From: Globodera rostochiensis
Taxonomy: Eukaryota > Nematoda > Chromadorea > Rhabditida > Heteroderidae
Length of the DNA: 64,000 nt
Direction of reading: 5' to 3'
NCBI GenBank assembly: GCA_018350325.1
Contig: JAEVLN010000009.1
Span: 1,013,388-1,077,387 of the forward strand
In this document: in pieces, positions 35,425 through 47,597 of the stretch
How the letters are laid out: every line of letters starts with the position of its first letter
Numbering within the stretch: the first letter of the stretch is position 1
The notes under the pieces: model-generated
The model's input: the letters and a program-made list of their open reading frames with translations, nothing else
Database searches by the model: none
What the model was told of the DNA's origin: nothing
Made by a program: the position numbers and the translations under genes

Positions 35425-35480
35425 ATTTTTATTTTATTATAAATTTAAGCAATTTAAATACATTTTTGAAAAAATTTATA

Positions 35481-36380
35481 ATGTTTATTACACGTGTTCA
35501 TCTTTTCATCAAAACTTTTTTAATGTGCTTCGTGATTTTTCATAAATCAAATACACTATCGCCGGTAATGGAAATTAAAAAATTACATTAAGAAGCATTT
35601 GAGCATTTTAAAAAAGTAATGCAGAAATAATCATTTATTTTATTTTATATTATTTAGCATTTCAAAGTGTTCATCCGTTTGATGGTGTACGAACGGGCCA
35701 CTGACATTTTTTGGGACTACAATAAGGGCACTTTGCATGCGGACAGTGTGCCCACTCTGATCAGAACGGGCGTCATCAAAACTCATGCTGATCAGACAGT
35801 TCGTGAGGTGATCGACAAGGCTGTAAACAAGTTCTATAATCAGGTCAGAATTAAACGAAATCTGTTTTTGGCTTGGATATTTTCATAATCAGAATTCAGC
35901 AAGTTTTAAAATTTGATCAAAATTTAATAAAAAAATTACGATTTAGACAATCTAAAACAATTGGTGGAATTTTGTCGTTTTTTCACTAACAAATAAGTAA
36001 CATTTCGCTTGGAGCATTTTGTCGTTTTTTACATTAACATTTCGCTTGGGGGCATTTTGATTAATCCAATTTAATATTTCTGCACATAAATCTTCTTTGC
36101 CTTCTTAAACAGTTACTGGAGGACGATAATGGAGATGACAAATTCTATAAGATTGTGGCCATTTTTGAAGACAAACAGTTGAACATGCAAATTCAGCGTG
36201 AAATGGGAGCCGAACCGAATGCGGAATACACCGCCATTTTATTGGGCAATAATGGGAAAAAGTTGGAAAGTTTTTTTAGTAATTTTGCTAATTTAAAATA
36301 TTCAAATAAATTTTTGTTTATTTAAAATATCAGCTAAATTTAGTGGCAATTCTGAATTGGAACATGCGACAGACTGTTAA
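35481..36380 (+). CDS. Small secreted protein of unknown family
   Basis: I do not recognise it. Exon 1 (from 35481) gives a signal-peptide-like start (MFITRVHLFIKTFLMCFVIF) ending at a GTAATG donor after TLSP. Exon 2 (about 35659-35844) joins in phase and reads FKVFIRLMVYERATDIFWDY, then REVIDKAVNKFYNQ. Exon 3 (from about 36113) reads DDKFYKIVAIFEDKQLNMQI. The C-terminus is uncertain. A splice to the segment at 36333-36380 gives SGNSELEHATDC and a TAA, while reading through gives a longer AT-rich tail. The product is about 150 residues. Size, secretion signal and lack of known domains would fit a secreted effector or surface protein, but that is only a guess. Confidence 0.6.
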
Positions 36381-36575
36381 TTGTGGAAAAGATGGAAATT
36401 GCGCATTCATTTTAATATTTTCACGGATTGTGAAAGTTTGTCTAAATTATTCGACGATTAAATGAAACATTTGAAATATTTTTCTTATTTTGCATCTTCA
36501 ACTAGAGAATATACGAAAAATAAAAACTAATTATCATGCAAAATTCAAAGCATTTTGAGATTATTCTTCCCCATT

Positions 36576-37223
36576 TCACCCCTCCTGTTGCTGAACCAAT
36601 TTTGTGCTCCCTTTCGCGTCCTGCACGCACTTCCAAATGCCGTAGACGTCCCGAATTTGGCCATTCAACGGAATTCGGTCGCCACGCAGCGAACGACAGC
36701 CGACCACCGAAAGAATTAATAACAAAAATAATATTAAAAAATATTTACTCTTTTTTTATTTATTGAAAGTTTTACGGTGTTTGTTTATTCCTTTTTTCAA
36801 CATTTCCTCACTTTGGTCTCCCATCGATTGTGATTGTAATGGACGAAGCAGCGCATAACGAATGAACGGTGGACAATCTGTGGTTATTTTTTTGTGTTTC
36901 ATTTTAATTTTGCCTATTTATTTTACATTTTTCTTGATAATAAATAACGAAATATAATTAGGGTCCGGAATACCCGTCCATGGGACTCGGGAATTTCGGG
37001 GACGGACAGTCGGAGCTCACCAGCTTCGAGAATAGCCAGTCGGGGATTGAGAAGCCCAAATTGAATATAAAGAAACATAAAAACTTACCCATTCCTCACC
37101 CTCCCGGTAATGTTTGCCTTGATGAATGCACGTTCCGTGGGTTGCACGACAATCGACGGCACGGAATAGGGTCAGAATGGCAATCAAAATGGCAACAACT
37201 GCGAATACATTCGACCGGTTCAT
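36576..37223 (-). CDS. Secreted MIG-18-like protein with a fibronectin type I-like cysteine domain, about 110 aa
   Basis: Exons: 37223-37089, 36877-36812, 36707-36576, all whole codons. The signal peptide is MNRSNVFAVVAILIAILTLF. The mature part reads THGTCIHQGKHYREGEEW, SFVMRCFVHYNHNRWETK, then VVGCRSLRGDRIPLNGQIRD and YGIWKCVQ. This spacing (C-x-G-x-Y-x-x-GEEW, F-x-x-R-C, W-x-T-K-V, G-C, W-K-C) is what I remember for the nematode family around C. elegans MIG-18, extracellular proteins linked to cell migration. The third exon lacks an AG acceptor: the expected TTTCAG reads TTTCGG just before GTGGTC. That could be a sequence error, a damaged allele or a non-canonical site. Confidence 0.72.
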
Positions 37224-38294
37224 TTTGCTGCAAAAGAAAATTTTAAAATTTTTGCGATTTGAATAGTCAGATGCCAAAATTGTTAAAATTTAAAAAATGA
37301 ATTATGCCGAGTTGAATGTGCTAATATATATTTTCGAATTTTTCATCACTTTTAAGAGCACAACTGACTTTACTCTCCCCCTTTTATTCCGCAAAATGTT
37401 GACCCACCAATTTGATGAACACTTTTTTTGTTCGTTGGTTTTTCGCTTTCGTCGTGAAAATCATTTTCAACTGATCGAACCAATCACAGCTGACTTTTGC
37501 CGTGGAATTTGAGGACGGAAAGAGAGGCACACGGCCACAAAACCTTAAAAAAAAGACAAGAGCGAAAGGTAAAAAGTTGAGCATTCCAATCAAAAGTTTG
37601 TGGCTAATTTTGGCTTATTTTTTAAACATTCTTTTTAAATTAAGATCAAAGATTAGAAAGATTATTGCTTTGCAATTAAAATAAAATACTAAGAAATAAT
37701 TTAAAAAGAAATATTTTTGGTAAAAAAGGATCAAAAGTACCCAAATTAATAAGTACCCAATTTCATGGACTACATATTCTGACATTCAGAACGAACGAAT
37801 GGATTTGTTTCAAAAATTGTAACAATTTAAATTTATTTTAGCCAATTTGTTCAGAAAATTGTAACGATTTGGATTTATTTTGAAGCCAATTTGGTCAAAA
37901 AATGTATTTTTTGTGACGCTTCAAAAATTGTAACGGGGATTTGTTTTAGTGCCCACATAAATCTACCCATTTGTTCGTTCATTCTTTCTCTTCCCATTTC
38001 TTTCAAAAATTGCAGCGATTGGGGGAAAGAAAGGCTCTAGCAATTAAAATCTATTTTCAAGACAAATCGCTTGAGGGGATGATCGCATGCACTAAATGAC
38101 ACTTTTTAAAGGTAAAAAGATACAAAATGTAATAACCGACTATAAAAATCAATTCTGACTTTGTATCAAGCACATTTCTTTTACGAATTGATTTGGCTTA
38201 TTTATAATAGTCTCGACTTTAAAAACTTTTAAAAATATTACTTAAAATGTGTAAGAGTATTTTAGAGAAAATAAACTAATCTTTCTAAACTAAA
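37224..38294. other. Intergenic region between divergent genes
   Basis: AT-rich, with no gene supported. It separates the 5' end of the MIG-18-like gene (-) from the 5' end of a receptor gene (+). Around 37790-37950 a loose repeat of TTCAAAAATTGTAAC-type units appears three times. Confidence 0.4.
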
Positions 38295-40362
38295 ATGAAC
38301 ATTGTCGACAACGCATCAATACAGGCAAGTTTGGCTTGGTTAAAATTGTTAATAAAAAAATAATTTAAATTATATTTATTAGTCTTCACCAACAATGGAC
38401 GCTGTAAAGGATTCTGTGACGATGAAAGCAATTTTTCTTCTCATTTGTTCATCAACTTTATCGGAGGCACAATGCATTTCACTTTAGTTTATGTCAGCGT
38501 TAAAAATAGGTTGAAAATGTTTTTATAAATAAACAAAAAAATTGCATTAATAGTTTTGTTTTTACTAATGTTAACATTTAAATGTGCTGAAATTAATCAT
38601 AAATTTACTATTTAGGTTTAATTTGCTGTCCGTAATTATACCAATTAAAATTTTCTGTTCAGACGCTTCCACGTCCAACACTGATCCAATGCTTTGCCGT
38701 CCAAAGTGTGCCATTGCTCGCCAACTTCCACATTTTTTCCCTGATCATGGTGATCGGACTTGATCGACTGCTCAGCGCTTTTTGGCCCATCTGGTTGGTG
38801 GTGTATAAAGTAGTTGAGATCAAGATTTTAAAAAAATTTAAATTAGGTTTGGTTTCATTTTTTAGAAAATCCAAATGTTTTGATGAGCTTTTCGTGTTGG
38901 TTTTAGCTCTTTTGGTTAGAGCTTAAAGCTTAGTTGGCCTGGTCTTGAAACGATGAGTTGGTCTGACGGGTGAAAAAATTTGTTTTTGCAATTCAATTCA
39001 AGCTTACAAAAAACTAAAATGTTACGCCTTAGATCAAGCAATTTGACGTCAGGAGAAGAAACATTTAATTATTTTGTGCATTAAAAGTGCCATTTTGAGC
39101 ATTTTCTTTATTATATGCTTTAGTTTTTTGGTGCATTAGTTTTTTGGTGCATATTTGGCCGGTTTGGTGCATATAAATCTGTTCCTATCAAATTATAAAT
39201 ATTTTTTAAACAATTAAATTTTAATTAAAAGGCAAAAAAAAATATTTTGATTAAATTTAACAGGTATTTGTCAAGAAATGATCGCTTCTACTTTTTCCCG
39301 CTGTTCTTCGGTTCAGCATTGTTTCCTGTGTTTATTGAACGGATAGCCTTCAAAAATATGATGAGCAAGCCCAATGTGTCAGTGTTTAGTTTAATTTTAA
39401 TGTATTAAATTTGGGCATTTTTATTTTTAAATTGATTTATTGCAGTGAAAAAGCCTGCACTCTTGGCGAAGTGATTGGAAAAAGTAGCTCATTTGTTGGG
39501 TTGTGTTGTCTAATGTGCATAATCGTCTCCGTGTCCTTCTACACAGCCGTATGGGCACGACTAAAGTTGGACATCCGAAGGGGCCAACATGAAAGTAATT
39601 AATAATTAAATTGTTGGTTTTCATTTGATCAAATTAAATTAATTTTAAACAAAACTTTTTTGAGCTCTGAGACTGATACAAAAGGCATGGATATATCCAG
39701 ACACGGATTTAAAAATTTGTATCCATGACCGCCCCCCTGAAAAGACTGAATGCTTAAAAGCACATCGGGAATGGCCGGAGACTGAGCTCGAATGGGGATT
39801 TCAAGCGCGAGTGACCAGAGACATTAAAATTTTAAATTTCTCTAAAATTGTTTTTTTATAATCCAACGAAAAAAACTTTCTTTAAGCCGTGCGCTGTCGG
39901 CAGTCCATCTTCCGCTCGCTGTGCATCATCCTCAGTCTGCAAGTCTGCGGCTGGACATTAGGCCAATTGATCTACGCGATCGTCTACATGAATTCGCCGC
40001 TGATGCACCCGTTGACCCGCTGGTACATCAACAGCATTGTGCTTGCTTTCTTAAGCCTAATCGCCGCAATGGACGTGCCGGTGCTTTACAAAACCAGGTA
40101 AATGTGCTTAATCAATTATCACATAAATATGTTTTAGTCCGGACCAGAACCATAATATATGCATGCAAAATTGATGTCAAAATAATTTTCTTCTTGAAAT
40201 TTGATCAGCTTAATTAATCTTTAATTTCCTCATTTGTTCAGTCGCGTTTATCGTGATGCTTTGAAACAAACATGGCCATGGAAAAGCATCACCCAATGTG
40301 AAGAGAGACAAAAAGCGCCTCCGGCGGTGGTCCGGATTCAGTCAAATTCTATTGTAAAGTGA
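38295..40362 (+). CDS. 7TM receptor, Srsx-like, possibly lacking TM2
   Basis: The start at 38295 gives MNIVDNASIQ. The next exon (about 38383-38509) reads SHLFINFIGGTMHFTLVYVS, a TM1 ending VKNR. The following recognisable exon (about 38663-38800) is TM3: LANFHIFSLIMVIGLDRLLS, then AFWPIW, the DR-L motif of Srsx-type receptors. Later exons give TM4 (FYFFPLFFGSALFPVF), TM5 (GLCCLMCIIVSVSFYTAVWA), TM6 (SLCIILSLQVCGWTLGQLIY) and TM7 (INSIVLAFLSLIAAMDVPVL). The tail ends VVRIQSNSIVK. Between TM1 and TM3 I find only a short candidate exon (about 38620-38662, FNLLSVIIPIKIFC), too short for a full TM2. The gene may therefore be degenerate, or an exon escaped me. Confidence 0.72.
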
Positions 40363-41012
40363 TGACTGTGCATGAAGCTTCACTTTTAATTATGGATTAA
40401 ATTATCTTTTGAAATTTGGCGGCACTGCCCAAAGAGTGCTGCTGCTCCTTTCCTTTAGTGAAAAATATGGCACCGTTGCTAAAAATGGCATTAACGCTTG
40501 CCAATAGTCCATGTGATATATTATTTTCATCTGATATTTTTAAACCTATAAACTTATTTTTCGTAAAATTACAAAATGTGCGCAAAATTAAAAGATATTT
40601 GCTCAACCCACTTTTGCCGATTTGATGTATATGAGACTCCCCCCCCCCCCGCAATCCCAAAATCGCATTCGCTTGATTGGATTTGGGCAGTATTAAGGCG
40701 AAATGTGTAACATTATTCCACAAAAAGCAGCCGGCGGATGTCCATTTCACAGTCTATGCACACCGAGAGGGCAAATGCTGTCTTTTTCTGGTGCCATAAA
40801 TTCTGTTTTTGCGAAAAGCAAAATAATTTATCCAAAAAATTTTAAAAACAAAATAAATAATATTAAAAAGAAATTGATCTTCATAAAACATTCGATGTTT
40901 TAGAAGATATATTTATTCCATTTCACCATAAAATTACTTTTTTTGGTGACAATAAATTTTGATTTCACAACTTTGATTTCTTAACATGCATTATTTAGGA
41001 AAAAAAATCAAA
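40363..41012. other. Intergenic spacer
   Basis: No gene supported. A C homopolymer lies at about 40638-40650, and the sequence around 40410-40760 has a moderately open frame on the minus strand without any recognisable motif. Confidence 0.4.
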
Positions 41013-44000
41013 ATGTTTAAATTCTTTTATTATTCATTTTTCTTCGTTATAAAATTCTTTTCTTTACCTGCACGAGGCATGCACTTAATTTATTATTTTA
41101 TAATTTCGAATCTTTCGAAAATTAAGACATTTAAATAATTGACGTGTAATTATAATTTTAATTAAATCGTATTAATTACAGCTACCTGTTGCGCACCGCC
41201 GCCATCTCCAATATCTGTGTTACAGTACCCCAACATTCAAGGGGCCGGAGTGTCACAGTATGCCAACATTTATTTTATGAATGGAGTGCCCCCCTCTCAG
41301 CAACAAAATACCATTTTATGGCAACGCCAAGGGGCACCAAGTGTTGTAATATTTTCATTTATTAATGTGCCGTGTCAAATGATTTTTCAAGAAAATGGTT
41401 GAAAATGATAATACTGTAGCACAAATTACGGCGCAAAATGCTACAGAAAATATCACAACGCTGCCTAACGATGATGAGCTTCTCAAAAGCGTTTGTAATT
41501 ATATTCAACAAAATTTCGAAATTTGTATTATTTTTAAATTAAAAAATTATATAAGTTTTTATTTTAGGGTTCAACAATGGAATTAGCACCACGGATTAAT
41601 GCTTTTAAACCAAATTTATTGATTCGCCCAATTGAAAACATTAAAAAAATTAACGCAAATTTGACAGCTTTTCGATGCCCTTTAAATGAAAGTGCACGCA
41701 AATTGTCAATTGATGACTTATTGAGCAGCATAGAGGTAGGTCTAAATTATGTAATTTTAAGTTATTTTTAATCAAATTAGTCATCTGGACAACAATTTTG
41801 AATAATAATTAATTTAGCAATACAAAGGTAAAAGAAGTCTTAAAATTTATTTATCAAAATTTCAGGTTGCTGCTCGACCATTCGATGGACTTTCAAATGT
41901 CAATGGAATATTGCCAGTCCCTTTGCCAATTCAATTTTGTACTTTTGAAGAACCAAAATTTGACGATAAACAACAGTGCAGGTGCATAAATAAATTTAGA
42001 AATAAAAACCGGTTTGATTATAAATTTTATTTTTAAACAGTTTTTATTCATCGGAAAGCGAAAATCTTCAATTCAAAATTGGTCGTTTTTGCAATAAAAC
42101 CATGCCCACTGCATTGTTTGTCAAATCGTTTGCCAACCAGATAAAGCGCCCAATCGACGATTTACCAAAAGGTCACGGAAAAACAATAATGCAAATATTT
42201 AAATATTTTGAAAAAAAATGAAGATAACTATCAAACGCAAGGATAAAATTCAAATTTAAACTAAAATCAAAATTTGTTTCTTAAAAATAAAACAAATAAA
42301 TTGTCGTTAACATTTTTAAAAATATTTTAGATAATTTCTTGATGCTCATAGAACCGTTTGGCGTCGTGCCCTCAAATAGTGCAATTTTGAAAATGGACAT
42401 TGCCTGCCAGAAAGGCGATGGACAACTGAGTTTCAAGTAGAAATTTATCAAAATTTTATAACAAAAAATGTTATATGAGTTTAATAAAGTTAAAGTGCTT
42501 AATGAATTTTAAAAAACATAGAAAATTTTAAATAAATAATTTTTAGTTATTGGTGCACAACCGAACAATTTGTGTTGAAAGTGTGCACGAGATTCAATTT
42601 TGTGCGCCAATGCACTCCAGTATGTACAAATTTTAAAACTTCTATTTTCTATCCCCCGGGGCACAATATTTTTTTTAACGAAGAAAAGTGTCTCAATTAG
42701 GGAGGGGGGCTTTATTTTTATAATGGCAAGCGGCATAAGAGCCCAAATGCGAGCGGGTAAACCCAAATGGCCGGGCCCCTTTGATTTTAATTTGAATAAA
42801 TTCTTTTAAAATACTTTTAATTTGTTTTTTTAGCAAATTTTTAACTCTCACAACTCCTCACGAGTCGAAGTTCTCGTCGTAAATCCATCGCTTGAATCCT
42901 TTGGACAATTTTCGGTTGAAATAATTGCTGAAGACTTTGCTGAACCATCGCTGATGATTTTGGACAATTTGCATTATGAGGTTGGAATTATTGAAATTTT
43001 GTGATAATTTTGTATATAACTGAAATTTAATGGGCTAAAATCCATTGTTTAAGGCCAAACAGTGCCCAATTTATGATGAACAAGAAAATGTTGCGCAGAA
43101 AAACAAAGAATTTGTAAATGGAAATACTTCAAAAAATTATTCAAAAATTTCGATAAAACAGAACGGATTGGAACAAGTAAGAAATTTAAGTAAAATTAAA
43201 AGAAAAACTATTATTATTTTACTAAAGCAAACGTTTTAATTTATCTTATTTTTTAAAATAAAAAAATTCAATTAAAATAATTTTATAATGCGCTACTTTA
43301 CGTATTCAGTATATTAAGGAATTGTCACCCAAAAATAGCAACAAATTTAACAAAATTTACGCAAATATGCGTCCGGTGGTGGATGGAGCTGTCACACGCC
43401 ACAAAAAAGTGATTTTATAATTCTTGGATTTTTAAATAATTTATTTTATTAATTTTAAATAATTTAGCCATTTTTTGACGCCATCTCTGAGGACGAAAAT
43501 GCCATTGAAGTGAATATTGCGAAAGTTAATTTACGCAAAACAAAAATGCAAAATAAAAATAGTCTGGACAAATTTCAGCGAGAACTTTTAAAAATTGGTG
43601 GGAAATTGGCAATGTTTGGACAGCAACGAACGAATTTGGCAGAAAATTGTAATAAAATTTAATAAATACAGCGATTAGTAAATTAAAGTTAAAAAACTTA
43701 CAAATTAGCAGCTGATTTGCTGCCTCAAATACAATTTCGTCGGCGCAACAATCGCCAACCAAAATTGCACAGAAAGTTGCCAAATGCTTGTGAACTTTTA
43801 AAATGCACATTCACTGACACATTTTGCCATTGGTCACAGCTTGAGCAAATGCCATTCATGAAAATCAGGCAAAATCATTCTAAAATTAAAATTTTTTAAA
43901 ATTAAAACCGACATTTTTTGAATGTTTATAAAAAAATTTTAAGAACTGGGAAATGGCAAATTGCAAAACCTCAAGAATTGAGTTTTCTTATGGAAACACG

Positions 44001-44753
44001 CGAGAAAATAAGCAATCTTCAACATTCGGGTAAATCAAATTTGACTTTATAATACAGACTGGGCTAAGACGGGGTGCTGGAGGGTTTAGTTTGGAGAGGT
44101 TACTGCATTTTTTTTTGGTGTTCTTCCGTTCCTACGTGCATGTATTCCTCCTTAATATTTACTTATTTTCATTCAATATAATCAAAATAATTTGAAGGCT
44201 ATGCATATATTGGCAATGATCAAACTCTGCACGGAATTGTGCCAAAAAAGGAAGTGATGCTTGACAATCATCATCATCGAACTCGTCGAACCGTTTATGT
44301 GCTGCAATCGCCCGAATTTGTGCTAAGCAAAAATTGTTCAAATTCAGCATTGATCTTTGACCTCTATAAACGGACAAATGCCATCATAATGAAGGCACCC
44401 ATTTATTGGAATTTATTTAATAAATAAAGAAAAAGTATTTTATTTTTAAAATAATTCATTTTCTTAAGATATGTCTGAATTCGATGATGAACTGTGTGTA
44501 TGAAGCGCCTTATTCAGAAGTAAATGTCTATTGGCGAATGCGTGAGAAAATAGAGTTGCCACCTGACACAAATAAGGTAATATTTTCTTATAATATATAG
44601 GTAATGTGATATTTTATGTCCAATAAAAAATAATATAATTATTATTGAAACAATAAATAGATTTACGTAATTGCAACCCAATGGAAGCGGATCAGTTGGT
44701 TGGCCATCGACAATATCCGACTTTTGGAGGACGGAACAGAATGCCAAGAATAA
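41013..44753 (+). CDS. Secreted MAM-domain-like protein, about 15 exons
   Basis: A predicted extracellular protein. The N-terminal signal (MFKFFYYSFFFVIKFFSLPA) requires a GC donor (about 41075) to join to a Pro/Gln-rich exon (about 41181-41340, TCCAPPPSPISVLQYPNIQG). If that join is wrong, the gene could start at the ATG at 41398. The middle exons include KSFANQIKRPIDDLP, LVVNPSLESFGQFSVEII and EPSLMILDNLHYEAKQC. Near the end, ACELLKCTFTDTFCHW, then NCVYEAPYSEVNVYWRM and SWLAIDNIRLLED, match the opening (C-x-F-E-x-x-x-C-x-W) and the close (IAIDDI) of a MAM domain. MAM domains are adhesion-type extracellular modules. The exon at 43712 ends with a GC donor after MKI. A shorter MAM-like unit may precede the last one. 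The exact function is unknown. Confidence 0.72.
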
Positions 44754-45529
44754 GTGCTTTTTAAAATTCCTGTCTTAAGGTTTCATAATCCTAAATTTGC
44801 GCGTGATCTGATTTCCTCAACCTTGGATCAGACACGAATTTATTTAGTTTTCGTTGGAAGAAATCATTTTTTATAAATTTAAAGCAATAAAAATGTTTGA
44901 TAATTTATGTGTTTTTATTGCATTAAAAGGGAAAAGATTATTTATCTGTGCTCTCGTATATTCATTAAAAGCAAACAAAAAAAAAAGATTTAAGGTTAAT
45001 TTTTGTTGTTAATGCGCCATTGTTTTTTGTTTGGACGCTAGTGGTTAATTTTAGGGTGTAACATAAGTTTTGTCGCAAAAATTTTTTTTTAAAGAAATTT
45101 ATTTTTTTGAATTCAACTAAATATAAATAATGACACAAAAAATCCACCATTATGATCGATTAAATGTTGCCTTTTTTTCTGGATATATTTTTGTCCACTG
45201 TCTTTTGAATGGATGGGAGCTGTGAGCCAAAAACCAAATTGTTTTGAATCTGCATTGTTTGGCACTCTATTTTCCTTCCACAATCTTTACATTAGCAGAT
45301 TTGGATAGCGAGAAAAAAATCTTTGCTGACTTTTTTTTTGCAGACTTGATAAGCATTGTTTAAACTCCCAAAAAGCATAGCACTGGTTTTCGGTCCAGAG
45401 AAAATTCTGAAATCCTCCGCAAAATAAGCAAGATGAATTTTTAAAAATATCAAAAAAATATGTTACACCCTAATAGTAAGTAGGTAAGTAAATTTAGCAA
45501 AAATTTGTTTAAATTTTCAAAAAAATTTA
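44754..45529. other. Intergenic spacer
   Basis: AT-rich, and I see no gene. The pair GGGTGTAACATAA (45055) and ATGTTACACCC (45459) are inverted and about 400 bp apart, so this may be a decayed TIR element. Confidence 0.4.
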
Positions 45530-45601
45530 TTCCCATGCCGGGAATCGAACCCGGGCCGTGTGGGTGAAAGCCACAAATCCTAACCACTAGACCACATGGG
45601 A
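45530..45601 (-). tRNA. tRNA-Glu (anticodon UUC)
   Basis: Reading the minus strand gives a full 72-nt cloverleaf. The acceptor stem TCCCATG pairs with CATGGGA and is followed by discriminator A. The D-loop region is TAGTGGTTAGGA. The anticodon stem-loop TGTGG-CTTTCAC-CCACA has anticodon TTC. The T-arm is CCCGGGTTCGATTCCCGG. The sequence closely follows the metazoan tRNA-Glu pattern, and A-box and B-box promoters are intact. No intron and no encoded CCA. Confidence 0.95.
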
Positions 45602-46423
45602 GGACACAAAAACTTTCCTATTTGTATTTATAAATTGGATGCAATGAATTGAAGGAAAATATTTATTAAAATTGATAGCATTATTTTTTCATTTTTTATA
45701 TATAAAAATATTTTCAATACATATAAGAATTAATTTTAAATTTTTGAAGAATGAAGAATCAAAAAATCAAATTACTCACATAATTATTTAAATGTTTATC
45801 GTCTCAAAATTAGATGCAACTCGTAATTTTGTCGATAATAAATTTATTAATTAAAAAAATCAAATAATATATTTTTCTTTACTTTAATAAATTAAAAGTT
45901 AACTCTTTAACACTATAATCGGTCACATTGTGAATTTTCTGAAATTGATTAATCACAAAATAGGTGACCTTTTGAGTCCGTTGAATTATTATGCTTATGC
46001 AGTTCAAAAATATTATTTCCCATAAAGAATCCATTTGTAATAGCTATTATTTTGTTCAAAACGAAAAACGACTGTTAAAATCAAATTTAATTTTATTTGT
46101 TTATTTAAAATATTTGTAATGACGCTATTATAAATGAAAAAGCCGAATGAATATAAAAAATCAATTTATGAATTTTCCCGTGATTTCCGTGCATTTGTTC
46201 GTCAAGTACAGACTAACATAAACCAGTAATAACATGATTTTATTGCATATTAATATCACCTTGTACAAGGTTACATCACTTTTAAAAATTAAATAAACAA
46301 TTTGTATTATCATACGCATATTTTCCCTGTTTTTCGTGTACATAATTCAGACTAAAATTACATACTATAAAAAGAAGTTGATATTACATTATTTAAAATC
46401 CAAGCGTTTTAAATTATTTTATC
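45602..46423. other. Intergenic spacer
   Basis: Very AT-rich. No gene, repeat or inverted structure that I can support. It is the likely 5' region of the secreted-protein gene at 46424. Confidence 0.4.
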
Positions 46424-47367
46424 ATGTTCTCAATCCTTAACATTTTTATTTTGTCCTTTTTATCCAATGCCTTGACGGGAACAGTTGGAAGTTCAATCGA
46501 AGAAGATAACAGGTGATAATTGTTAAGCTTTAAGATTTAAATAAATTAAAAAATTTTTTATTATAAATAAAACAGCTTTGGTAATTACTTTTAAATTTTG
46601 TTTGGAATTCAAATTAATTTTTTTTTGAAATTATGAAATTTAATTTTTAGTGCCTCACGATCAAATTCAGTTGGTTCCGACAATTCGGATAACGTTTATT
46701 CCGTTAGCCAAGTGTATGCCGAGCTCTATCCTTTAGCCAAAGCTACAAAAACATCCATTTCGGTTTTTTGGTTTTGTTATTTTGATATTCATAAACCTTT
46801 TTAGGTATATAATATATTAATTCGTAAAATTTAAAAAATATGATCCAACAAATTGCAATAAATCAATTTTAGAGTTCTGCGAATTTCGTTGACTCGCAAC
46901 TCTTGAAAAAGCCTCTGTCTTTCAACCCAACAAATTTGGAGGTATAGATTAGAAAAATGAATCATTACAATAATGCATTTCTATTTTATTATTATATTAT
47001 AATAAAATCAAATTAAGGGAAATTTGAGTTCTTTAAAAGAACATCAACCCTTAAACAAATCTTTGTCTTTCAATCCGCCAAAAATGATGAAAACTTCGAA
47101 CAATAGTCGAACCAATTTACTACAGGAATCGTTCAAAAACAGCAGAACTCTTAGCTTGAAAAGAGATATGGAAGAAAAGAAAAAAATTTTAGATGAAAAA
47201 CTTGAAAAATGGTTCAGTAGCAAGAAGAAAAACGACAAAATTCGTAATTTTAATTATTTAAATATATATAAATAAGTAATATTAATTTAGCAGAAACCAA
47301 CGACACAAAATTGCGTAATGTTCTCGCCGATTGGTATTTGAAAACTTTCCCCAATCCTAACTGCTAA
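46424..47367 (+). CDS. Small secreted Ser/Lys-rich protein of unknown family, about 200 aa
   Basis: I do not recognise it. Five exons join in phase. Exon 1 (46424 to about 46512) has the signal peptide MFSILNIFILSFLSNALTG. Exon 2 (about 46652-46765) is acidic and Ser-rich (SNSVGSDNSDNVYSVSQVY). Exon 3 (about 46872-46940) reads LLKKPLSFNPTNLE. Exon 4 (about 47019-47241) reads LNKSLSFNPPKMMKTSNNSR, then a strongly charged helix LKRDMEEKKKILDEKLEKWF. Exon 5 ends in DWYLKTFPNPNC. The motif L(K/N)K(P/S)LSFNP occurs twice, in exons 3 and 4, which suggests internal exon duplication. There are no disulfide-type cysteines. A secreted effector-like role is possible but unsupported beyond size, signal and composition. 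Confidence 0.68.
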
Positions 47368-47597
47368 AGCACGCACAATGGCTTTGATTAAAATTTAAAA
47401 GTCTGATCACTCTGATCAAAAAATTTTATGCGATCATTTTTGCATTAATCACCATGTGATTATTTGTTAAAACACTTATTCTCGTATAATAAATTGTTGG
47501 CAGATAAAGTTGATTTATTTTTAATAGTGAAAGAGAGTTATTTATCAAAGTTGTAAGTTCATTATTCACATATAATAAACGGGAAGAGATATCCAAC

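Larger units (their letters stand above)
33384..35480. other. Intergenic region between divergent genes, repeat-rich
   Basis: This lies between the 5' ends of the anoctamin (-) and a secreted-protein gene (+), so promoters of both should be here. It contains an inverted repeat (about 33945-34075), a 142-bp MITE (34317-34458) and dispersed repeat copy B (34983-35424). A tandem TATCGTA-type run is at 34190-34230. No gene was found. Confidence 0.5.

Noticed and set aside
37384..37593. 69-codon minus-strand frame starting MIGMLNFLPFALVFF
   Set aside because: It looks like a signal peptide by chance, but there are no splice partners in phase and no known motif follows.
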